Assembly (NCBI GenBank): GCA_030248135.1
Contig: JASANC010002943.1
Coordinates: forward strand, 1-64,000
Direction: 5' to 3'
DNA: 64,000 nt
From: Theristus sp. LFF4_11
Lineage: Eukaryota > Nematoda > Chromadorea > Monhysterida > Xyalidae
The notes below the pieces were generated by a model, which saw nothing but the letters and a program-made list of their open reading frames with translations, ran no database searches and was not told the DNA's origin. Shown here piece after piece: positions 54,944 to 64,000 of this stretch. Within the stretch, counting starts at the first letter, position 1, and each line of letters opens with the position of its first letter. The position numbers were made by a program, and so were the translations under genes.

Positions 54944-57786
54944 TCAACACGGCGGTGGCACCAAAAGTGGCCGAATTTCACTGCCGTCCGGGTGACCGTG
55001 ACCTGCCAGTGTTCCCTTGTCGTCGTCGTCCGCAATCAGTCGTGCACTGCGCACGTTCGCAATCGTTTCTGTCGTCGCGTTTAACAGTTTCGTCGCAAAT
55101 CGTTCCGGCATAACGAACTTTGTGATGTTTCCGAAATTCAAAATCTCTTTCAGTGTAGTCGGCTTCCAATCGTTGAATCTACGGAAGTGTTGGATCAGGC
55201 AAATGCTGGGTGCGATGGCGTAACTGAAAAAAATGAAAATCGATTTTTTTAAAAAACAAAAGCTTAATCACTGACTGTATTTCCAGTGAGGGGATGGGTT
55301 GAGTGGAAGACGCGGCACATGACGTCCATGTCAAAAACTGGATGGTAAGATGGAGCATTAATTCTACTGGTGTCCAGTATCCATTCAGGTACATGTAGGT
55401 GGTAGTGAAAATTTGACGGTCAATCAAAACGGTGTCGTTATTGAAGTTTTTAAACTCAAATTGCTCACGGCGAACGAGGGGGCGTTTCCATGCCAAACAT
55501 TACACCGTATAAAGGCCCGTTTATACCTGACGCTTGCAGACGTACGTCAGGTAGGAACGGCAGTATGCAATAACACATGACCTAAAGTGACGTGCCGTGC
55601 CGTACATGCATACGTCCGTATGAACGGTAGTATGGAATAATACGGGACCTAAAGTGACGTGCCGTGCCGTACATCCATACATCAGGTATAAACGGGCCTT
55701 AACTGTCCGGAATTGTAAAAACAAGCGATGAGCTGACTTTTGCCAGTTGCCTTCGGCCAATTCGCCGGCCGAATGCAGGCGAATGGAGCGCAGTGCGTTC
55801 GGTCGCGCCAGCACCTTCGCCGTGTAGCCAATCGGCGCAAAGTGGGCGGCGTCGGTGAACCGAAACGCCGGCAGCGCTGCGTGCAGATACGAACGCAGTC
55901 CATTTTGCGCCACAGTGCTCAGGAATCTCGAGTCCGGATCGAGTCTCGTTCGCCGGATGTATCGCTGACGAATCATCAGACTCGCCCAGTTGGTGATCAT
56001 TTCGATGGTGTTGTTGCTGTTTGGCCGCTCCAAGTGGCTAAAGTTTAGGGCTGAAGATGGCTTTCGTTAGGGCTAGAGGAGTTTCTGAACAGTTGTGGTC
56101 TGAGAGTTCTGAGTCAGAGAACAGTCCGTCCACTTGTGGTGGAGTTCTTTTAACGAAAGAGGTCTTGTGTGTGATCTTTTAATTTGGTCCCGCCACTCAA
56201 TGCGCGCTTAGTTTAAAAAATTGATTTACATTTACAAGACTTCATGGCGGTATGTAATTCGATCATAAAAAGCAAACAACACCAGTTCACCAACCTCAGC
56301 ATTTCCTGAATCGTGTTGTGTTGTAACGGCATCACGTTTTCATCGAGGTCAACAGGCAATGCGTAATCAAATCTATTCAACGCTCTGCAAAGTATAAAAA
56401 ATTTATTCGAGCCTTTGTCAGACCAAAGATACAATATACAATTTTAGTTTCTGCTACAAACATACCTGAAACTGAAATTCAGATTTCTCGTGCGTGAAAT
56501 TTCAAAATTTTTTTGTAAATTAACTTCACCTGTAAATACAATCGTGCAACTGGAAAAACTGCCGGCACATTTTTGAACGAGCGCATTTTGAGCCCTTCGG
56601 AATGGGCATCACTTCCATGATTCTCAAATTGTGACGGTAGTATTTTATTAGATCGGCGGTCATTGGATCACCGACATTGTACGGGTAAACGAAAAACCGA
56701 TTGGCGCCGACAATCCGGTAGAATTCGATGAATTGAAGAAACGTTAGCCAGTTTGTCTCGTGACCCCAAATCGGCGCAACACAGATTACAAGACTGCCCT
56801 TCGTTGGCGGGCCGGCCGATCTGGTGATCCGTACAGATCGACTGAAAAAACCATTAGCCGAGAACAACGAGACGTTTCGTTGCGTAACAGCGACAAATTC
56901 AGCGTCTGCCAATTTGGTAGGCTGTCCGCAGCTGACCACGTAGTTCAAAGTGTTCGTCGTTACGAGCGGCTCCTCTAACAGTCGACCAGTTTTGTCGAAA
57001 TAATAGCAGTAAATCGGCCGTGGATGCTTTCGTCCCGTTGCTAATAGAATCACGGCCACCGTCTTCTGTCGATGGTCGAGATGAGCCCAGTGAGCGTGGA
57101 CTGGACCGTGGTCAACGGGGAGACAGAGCTGCGCGTTTGTCACCTATGAGCATTTACAGTCTATCTGGATATTCGTAATCATTTACTTCAGTGCCTGGGA
57201 GAATTTACATCCATATTCGTAATCAGCACATCGAATAAGTTACATTGTAAGAGTATCTGTTTTCCGCCCGTTCGAGTGATTTTATGGTGCGGGTCCCGTG
57301 CGGGAGGAGTAGTACCCGTTACGGGTCCGAGTGGTAAAAGACAGAAATTACAATTTGGAAACTTCCATTGCATATTCGAAATCAACAGCTCGAACAAGCT
57401 GAGAGTGTTTTTTCTAAGAGTGATTTTCTAGTGCTGGTCCCGTGTTACGTACGGGAATAATAGTACCCGTTAAGGGCCCGAACGGCATCAAAGCCGAGAA
57501 TTTTGGACGGATGCTGATAAAGCAGAGAGGTCTTACATGCAAAACTTTGTATTATTTTGGTATAACACTTGGCGATATCCAGCGGCAGCATAGCAATGAT
57601 AAATAGTAATAAGGGCAATGTAATTGCAAAAACACTCACCGTTTCATTATTAGCGGGTACAAACCACCCAAACATGTGTTCCCAATACCACAGTGCACAA
57701 ATTAGTGCGTAAAGCCCACCGCATGCAGTTGCTAGCACTGCGGCCACTGATTTCAAACGGACGTGAACAATTTTTTTGTCACTCAT
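54944..57786 (-). CDS. GT92 family glycosyltransferase (type II membrane protein)
   Basis: Exons, high to low: 57786-57640, 57143-56530, 56394-56295, 56037-55738, about 55500-55275 (uncertain), 55223-54944. Exon 1 encodes a basic N-terminus and signal anchor (VLATACGGLYALICALWYW). Exon 2 carries VAPIWGHETNWLTFLQFIEF and the GANRFFVYPYNVGD block typical of GT92 (formerly DUF23). Exon 3 has PVDLDENVMP, the D-x-D-E motif for metal and donor binding. The last exon has LIQHFRRF, like the usual C-terminal HYR motif. In C. elegans GALT-1 of this family adds beta-1,4-galactose to core fucose, so a galactosyltransferase role is plausible. The penultimate exon has two competing frames and a MITE (about 55512-55700) at its upstream border. 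It is therefore the weak point of the model. Confidence 0.8.
55512..55700. mobile_element. MITE with AAGGCCCGTTTATACCTGA termini
   Basis: Inverted termini AAGGCCCGTTTATACCTGA and TCAGGTATAAACGGGCCTTA. The interior holds two copies of GACCTAAAGTGACGTGCCGT in tandem. It lies in the GT92 gene, right next to a doubtful exon boundary. Confidence 0.8.
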
Positions 57787-58164
57787 TTGAGCAGATACTT
57801 CATATAAAACGATTAAAAACTGTGCTAGGTTAACCAGTGAACCGTGTTTTGTGCAAAACAAAACGGCTGAAATTTGCAAAATATTAATCAGAATTAGAAA
57901 AAACAGATTCGTGAGACTGTATACAATGTAATTTTGTTTCAGTTATATGTCAGTCGATGGTACAATTGTGCGAATGGTTAATTGGCAACAACGCTATATT
58001 GGTTGTTTCTTGTTGCTCGCAAAGGTTATTCTGCTGCTGCCCTTGCAGTCTTTCACTCACTCCACAAGATATTTCATGCATAAAACAACGAGAAAAACCT
58101 ACGTTGGTTGATTTTTTATATTCAGTTTTGTGTCAAAAATCACACTTGAAAAAATCATGCCAGT
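57787..58164. other. Shared upstream region of the GT92 and GT31 genes
   Basis: The two genes are divergent, with start codons 378 bases apart. The stretch is AT-rich with no repeat I recognise, so it could act as a bidirectional promoter. Confidence 0.45.
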
Positions 58165-60390
58165 ATGGGCTGTGAAAATCGAGAAATTCTCACTAAGCAT
58201 TGCATTGTGTCATTATTTATGTTGCTTATGCTATTACTCATGTCACTTCAAATGAACTATTTTATTCAAATTTTCAAAGAAAACAATGATCAGCTTCAAA
58301 CGCAAGTTTCGGTAAGAAGAATGTTTCTCTTTCTTGCACACGGCACAATTTAGTTAACCAAAGGCTCTTAAAGCCTGAAGTGTCATGGCATTAAAGCGGC
58401 CATTCAGGAAGTAGTATTTAGTGACCGCGTAACTATGTTATGACATGGCTACGCGTCTTTAAATACTGCTTCATGAATGCCCCTTAAGTGTTGTTACTTA
58501 CCGTTCCTTAGAGACTGCACACATTACACAGGATCATCCAAAGGAACCGCGAACAAAGGCGGCACCCCGGTACACAATCCGTGTGCTACCAAATCACACA
58601 TATGCACTGGCACTATACGTGCGATCAGGCCCGAGCGAGTTGGAACTGCGAGAAAAACTGCGTCAAACCTGGATCACTACAGCTAGGCGTCACGGAATTT
58701 TCGTCACTTTCGTTCTGGCGAAGACTGAGAACGCAACACTGCAGCTGGTAATGGAGCAAGAAGCAAGGGATAATGGTGACATTTTGCTGTTCGACACGTT
58801 TTACGATCACTACCGCAATTTGAGCATCAAAGACCGTGAACTGCTACGCTGGCACGTCGCGCACGAACCGGCGGTGTCGCTGCGTTAGCTCGCCAGGGGC
58901 GGTTGCGAAACAAAAAAGCAAAACAAAAAACATCTTATAACGCAGTTTGACACCTTATAATTTTAATGGGATTCTTCCCGTAAGTCGATTTCTTCCCGTA
59001 AACAAATGGTGAATATCGAATCAGTTACACCAAACTGAAATTTTAGCCTGTACTTTGACAAACGGGCGTTTTTAAAGCAAATTTGTCAGTTTAGTCCGGA
59101 CACGTTTGAATAAATCCACAATAATCAAATCAAAAATTTGATGATTTTTTGCTTCCCCGCCGTGAGTGCACCTGGAAGCTAATGCAGCTGACGCCGGCTC
59201 CGATGAAAACAATTTTCATGTGGTTGAACACCGAAATAGTGTTCTTCACAAAAAATGCGCTTGACTTCATTTTGGAACGAAGGATTTTCGAGCAAAATCG
59301 AACCATTTACGGCCACTGTGTGGATCACGGTACACCGGAGCGTGTCTTGTGGTTGGTTGAATTGGAGGCTTACATTCAAAGAACACTTCTACCACCGTAG
59401 AAGCAGCGATGAATTCGCTTGATTGTCAGTCCATCCAATGAAGAATGTAAATTTATGAATCACTGCAATCACTGAAAACTGTTCCAAAACTCTTTTTCCA
59501 ACCAGTTTTGCTGAAAGTTCAATCTTCTGTGACTACCGCGCACTGATTGTCAAATAAAACAAAATTTGTTTCACCAAAACGCTCCATCTTGTTTGACCAG
59601 CACCCCGGTTGAACCACCAAAAAATTTCGCAACGGCTTTCAGTGATTATTGTGCTTGTTTTTTGCGCTGCTTCAGTGATTTTCAGTGATTATTTCAGTCC
59701 GTACCTTTCAGGGGCAAACACTACATGCCAGAGGTGGTGTACCCAAGGAGCCTTTACCCGCCGTATTGTCCGGGCTTCGCAATTCTGCTGTCGCCCGGCA
59801 CCGTGCGTCCGTTGCTGTACGAAGCGGAACGGGCCTCGCTCAGCTACCTGCAGTAAGCAACGGCAACACTCCTAAACCTTTTGTGAAACCGATAGTTTTA
59901 GCAAACATGAATTGAAAATTTTAAACAGTTTCTGCTTTTTAATAAGTCCGATTTTTCCTGCATGCTTGCACGTATTGAAAATCGATTGTGCAGTTTTTTA
60001 CGCTGATTCATCAAACCAGCACTTATATATTGTCGATAATTTTTGTAGCCACCAATCAGCATCACATGCAACTGTTGTGTTACACCATTTTTGTTTCCAG
60101 TCAGCCACGTTGCACCCTGATTCAGTATTTGCACCTCATGTAATCACTTTTTCCAACGTGTGTTCAGAACAAACTACATCGACGATGTGCTATACACAGC
60201 AGTCTTTGCAAAGCAACAAAACCTGGTGCAAGTGCAAGCGAGAGACTTTTTCCGACTGACCATCTACAGCGACCGCTGTGGCCCGTGCGTCATCATTCAT
60301 ATTGATCGAAATGAAACATTTTTCGAACAGATTGATCAGTTTTTTCGAGAAAGTGAAATGCGCGAACGTGGACCTCGGGAAATATTGTGA
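58165..60390 (+). CDS. GT31 family (beta-1,3-galactosyltransferase-like) protein
   Basis: Exons: 58165-58311, 58532-about 58860, about 59188-59351, 59712-59852, 60168-60390. Exon 1 gives a signal anchor (CIVSLFMLLMLLLMSLQM). Exon 2 has YTIRVLPNHTYALALYVRSG, REKLRQTW and FDTFYDHYRNLSIKDRELL, matching the Galactosyl_T (PF01762) order. Exon 4 has YPRSLYPPYCPGFAILLS, the YPPYxxGxGYxLS motif. Exon 5 has YIDDVLYTA in place of the ED-V motif. The DxD motif that normally follows the W...CP block is not visible: the matching part reads MKTIFMWLNTEIVFF. Either a small exon between 58860 and 59188 was missed or the protein has lost the metal-binding motif. The exon 2 end and exon 3 start are uncertain. 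A palindromic MITE (58393-58486) lies in intron 1. Confidence 0.78.
58393..58486. mobile_element. Palindromic MITE (GTGACGCGTAGCT family)
   Basis: Contains AGTATTTAGTGACCGCG and its mirrored arm, ending CTTCATGAATGCCCCTTAA. In intron 1 of the GT31 gene. Confidence 0.8.
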
Positions 60391-61144
60391 TGTACAACGT
60401 CAAGACGAAAAATCTTGTACGCCACTGAGACCAAAAAATGGAAATTCAAATATCTGAAAAGGTTTCTCATTGTTTTGAATTTTCGAAACATGTTGTTTAA
60501 AAAATACACTTTGCGTTTTTGGATCAACCGGACCCTGTCCGTTGTTTTGTAGCAATCTTTGGTTCAGAATTCACACCCTCTTGGCAGATGAAGTGTGTCA
60601 GATTGAAATGAAGTCAATCTACCGGGTGGCTTTCACGTGCGTACAGGGCGATTGAACGAAAAATTGAATTGGCTTTTGCAATTCCTTGTGGTGTTCACAT
60701 TTCAGATGGAATGAATTGAAATTCAAACATGTACAACTTGAGTAAAATCATAAAAATTAGACAAAGTGTTGATTTTGTCTGAAATTTTCAGGTCCTCTAA
60801 AAGTATGAACACATTTGGCATGCCGATTGGTTCTGTTTTTAAACCATTGAAGTGCTGAAGTATGTTTGATTATGCTCATGATAAAATCGCTTTTCTTTCA
60901 ACATTTTCTTCTGTACGTTGCTGTTTCGTTGTGCCTCTATGAAATAACAGTGACTATTTTTCAAGGACAAAAAAAAACGAATTTTGTGCAAGTGCAAACA
61001 ATTAAACAAAATTGAACGTTGTATGTATGAGGTTTTGCAGTAAAATAATCAATTTTTTTGTATTTCTCCCGTCAACAAAGCAACATGTGAAGAAAACTGT
61101 TGGGAGTTTGAGAAAAACATTCAGACTGAACGTTTGCCAGTTTT
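60391..61144. other. Intergenic, no feature
   Basis: AT-rich spacer between the GT31 and GT11 genes. I see no repeat family or RNA gene; it should contain the GT11 promoter. Confidence 0.5.
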
Positions 61145-63975
61145 ATGGCCTGGTCTTGTCGATGTCGACGGTGTCTTTTGTTGTTATCACTCATTTTGTT
61201 CGTTTATTTGCTTCCCGTTTATTACTGGTACTTCAATGGGACAACACCTGACCAGAACCAAAATCCCCAAGTTGCTCGTGCAAATGGCGTTTTCATGCCG
61301 CCCACCTTTTACAAGGGCATCATTTCGACGGGCAGAAGTGGTAGACTCGGCAATCAAATGTTTGCCTATGCCGCTGTGCTTGGATTGGCACGGAAAACGG
61401 CGCGCTTGCCGATTTTAAGGGCAAACTTCACAGGCGACTGGGACATGGCAGTGGCGTTTGATTCGCTCACGATACCAGTGATTGGATCAAAGTTGGTTGC
61501 AAACGAGAAATTTGAATTCACAAATTACAAACAAAAAAAATTTTGGAACACTTTTACATTCGAAAGTTCAAGTCATGTACTTAAGCGCCATTCATGGAGG
61601 TTGAAGCGTTGGCGTCACGTTCGCTACGCATTCATGGAGCAAAAACGTCGCAGCGTTATGTGCTAAAGTGACCCCAGCGCTGCAGCGCGCGCGAGCGCAT
61701 GAATGAGTACTAAGGCCCATTCATGCACACGCGCGCTGATGCGCGTTAACATGAACGTGCGTATGAATGTGCGTGTGTTCTAAACCTGAAGCGCGCTGAA
61801 GCTGCGCTGTTTTTTGTTTTCATGAATGTATGTAGCGAAGTGACGCGCGCTGATGCGCTTCAACCTCCATGAATGGCACTTTTTCGGCATATACACAGGT
61901 TTTTTCAGTGTCTCTGACGACAACGCAGTGCAAGTGAACATGGATCCGTGTGGCAAATACAACCGAAGCGCAGTCGAACTGTTGTTGCAATACAACGGCC
62001 TGAATTGCTTTATACGTGGTTGTTTCCAAAGCTGGAAATACTTCGATTCGCTTTTTGACACACTTCGAAATGAGCATTTCGTCTTTGCGAAGGTATGGAA
62101 GTTGAACGCACGACCATTTTTAGAGATTACATGAAAGTTACAATGAAAGTTGGCTGTTTCTCCAAATTGACATCAAAAAAATAAAAATATACAAAAACTC
62201 AAGAATGTTGGTGTTGGTCATTTCAATGAAATTTCTTTTTTTCTTTTTTGTTCTTTTTTGCACAAATCAAAAGTATCAAAAGTTTTTGTCGAGATGACTG
62301 TCACCACTATTTATTGGTGAGTTTGCCGGAAAACCGGGTGCCTGGGAAGTCCACGACCGGCGGCAAGGCCAGAAAAGAATCGTAACCCTAAAGCAATTTT
62401 ATGGGATTTCCATTGCACGGGAACATAAGTTTCCGTCCGTTATAACCTCTTTTTTTGTTTCCGTGACAGCAAATACTATTAATTTTTGGTTCAGAAACTA
62501 ACCAATTGAAATAAGTCCCGTATTTTTTATACACCCTGTACAGTCCATCTGGAAAATATATGCAACATGACGCGAACATGACGTAATGACCAACCAATCA
62601 ACGCTGAGAACACGTCATGATTAACCAATCAGCGCTGAGAGTTGCTATGACCAACCAATCAGCTAGTTGCATATATTAGCGAGATTGACTGTATTGTACT
62701 AAAAAATGCGTCATTGAAACCACCGGTAGGCAACAATACACGTTGCCAATAGAGTATTCACCACAAAAGCAGTGTCAAAGCATGCAATAGCATAATTTGA
62801 AAAAAAATCTTTCCAGAATATTAAAACAGAAGCAACCAGACTGATGAACGAAACACTTTTGAAAGCGCGACATCGACCTACGAAAGAATGCATTCTGATT
62901 GGTGTACACGCGCGTCGTGGCGACTATGTGGACTGGGAGGAGCGCCGGGCGTACTACGGCTTTATTGCGGCGAAACAAGATTACATCTATCGAGCGATGG
63001 ACTTTTTTCGAAGACGGTTAGCCTGTGTGAGAAAAAAGTTGAAATTGAAACCCGGACACGGTCGTCTTCCGGAGGTCGTCACTTTGTATGAATGAGAACA
63101 GATATTGGTTTGAACAATCATAAGCGAGCACATTCATTCATCTCAATCGCACATCTATCTAATATATCTTTTATTTTGGTCCCGCGTCTCAATGCGCGCA
63201 TAGATGGGTAAGCAGTCTCATGCACGACGCGGGAATTCAAAATTGGCAAACGGATCCGAGTGCCCTAAATAAGGCCGGGTCACCTAGGCTATTCTGAATT
63301 ACCACATGCAGATTGAAACTAGTTTCCTTTTACGTCCATAACCGCATTGAGTCGCAGGTCTTAAAGAAAAGATAATAAACCGTGTACGCAGATTTCCGAA
63401 TGAAAGCTGTGTCCATTTTCTGATGGTTGGCGAAGACCACAAATGGAATCAACAAGTGATGACAGGCATCCGTGACGCCACTGTCATTCCAACGCAGAGG
63501 CGTGAGATTGATTTGTGCATTCTCGCCAGCTGTCAGCATTCCATAATCACAGTTGGCACTTTCGGCTGGTGGGCGGCGTTCTTGGCAAATGGCATTGCCA
63601 CCTATCAGGTTTAAGGCCCGGTTTATTTTTTTTTATACAGTCCATCTTGAAAATCTATGCAATATGACGTAACGAACAACCAGTCAGCGCTGGAGAATTG
63701 CTCATGACCAACCAATCAGCGCTGAGAATTGCTCATGACCAACCAATCAGCTAGTTGCATACATGTATAGATACCTAGCGAGATAGACTGTGCTTTTATT
63801 AATTTGTGAAAGTTTGAAGCACTTCAAGCAAACTGGTTGTTGTTGAATTCTAATTGCACAAACAGTACCGTTAGGTTACGTTTTTTTTCAGGCCAACTAT
63901 TCGTTTTCCGGCTCATTCATTGAAAGTGAATATGGTGATGCCGATTATTTTCTGCCTCACTGGATACCGATGTGA
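61145..63975 (+). CDS. GT11 family alpha-1,2-fucosyltransferase
   Basis: Exons: 61145-61571, 61899-62092, 62817-63016, 63392-63608, 63892-63975, joining in phase, about 373 residues. The N-terminus has a signal anchor (CLLLLSLILFVYLLPVYYW), as expected for a Golgi type II enzyme. The first catalytic motif STGRSGRLGNQMFAYAAVLG matches the GRxGNQxFxYA start of GT11. FIRGCFQSWKYF matches the GYFQSxKYF motif. GVHARRGDYVDW contains the HxRRGDY donor-binding motif, with Ala where most enzymes have Val or Ile. VGTFGWWAAFLA matches the late TFGWWxAYL motif. The product would transfer fucose from GDP-fucose to the 2-position of galactose. C. elegans has an expanded GT11 set. A MITE (61585-61880) lies in intron 1. 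All signature motifs are present, so the gene looks functional. Confidence 0.9.
61585..61880. mobile_element. GC-rich MITE in GT11 intron 1
   Basis: Inverted termini GCGCCATTCATGGAGGTTGA and TCAACCTCCATGAATGGCAC. The interior is rich in GCGCGC(T/A)GATGCGC-like words and contains an inner inverted pair around 61710-61730. It starts just after the exon 1 donor. Confidence 0.8.
62537..62693. mobile_element. ACAGTCCATCT MITE
   Basis: Ends ACAGTCCATCTGGAAAATAT and AGCGAGATTGACTGTA. Carries three AACCAATCA(G/A)CGCTGAGA-type units. It lies in GT11 intron 2. Confidence 0.8.
63636..63792. mobile_element. ACAGTCCATCT MITE
   Basis: Ends ACAGTCCATCTTGAAAAT and AGCGAGATAGACTGTG, with three internal CCAACCAATCAGCGCTGAGA-like units. 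It lies in the last GT11 intron. Confidence 0.8.
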
Positions 63976-64000
63976 ATAATGAAGAATTACCGTAAAGTGT

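Noticed and set aside
59125..59190. KFDDFLL as the missing GT31 DxD motif
   Set aside because: It lies against the end of a dispersed repeat, reads DD-F rather than D-x-D, and is too far ahead of the matching block; kept only as an open possibility.

Overview
This is a eukaryotic window from a repeat-rich invertebrate genome, most likely a nematode and perhaps an early-branching (enoplean-type) one. The genes are split by short and long introns with T-rich TTTTCAG-type acceptors. The families present are ones expanded or typical in nematodes: GT92, GT11 and GT31 glycosyltransferases, FkbM-type membrane methyltransferases, a Hedgehog-related Hog-domain protein with small cysteine-rich modules, and galectins. 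An intact IFT144 gene argues for a ciliated animal. The species assignment is inference. Exon boundaries were read by eye from splice sites, reading phase and family resemblance.

Layout. Positions 3132-29088 (+) hold 26 exons of WDR19/IFT144; its 5' part lies off the left edge. One WDR19 intron holds an antisense single-pass membrane protein gene (5749-7539, -). A 13.9-kb intron (10232-24147) holds a transposon/satellite composite interrupted by a young 11.4-kb Ty3/Gypsy element (11515-22889, coding on the minus strand). Positions 1-2012 are a near-identical inverted copy of 8191-10190 and include antisense copies of WDR19 exon sequence.

Positions 29534-37022 (-) carry two tandem paralogues with an unusual layout: four membrane segments with a galectin domain placed between the first and second. 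Positions 39986-48037 (+) encode a secreted protein with three Cys-rich modules and an autoprocessing Hog domain. From 49416 to 63975 there are five genes whose products look like type II secretory-pathway enzymes: an FkbM-like methyltransferase, a second SAM methyltransferase-like protein, a GT92, a GT31 and a GT11 alpha-1,2-fucosyltransferase.

Taken together, the right half looks like a glycan neighbourhood. It holds enzymes that could add galactose, fucose and methyl groups in the Golgi, next to membrane-bound galectins that could read beta-galactosides. Nematodes are known for O-methylated, fucosylated galactosides, so a local writer/reader set is a reasonable but unproven hypothesis. The rest is dense with small repeats: at least five terminal-inverted-repeat MITE families, a tRNA-derived SINE, a ~149-bp satellite and several minisatellites, nearly all in introns or between genes.
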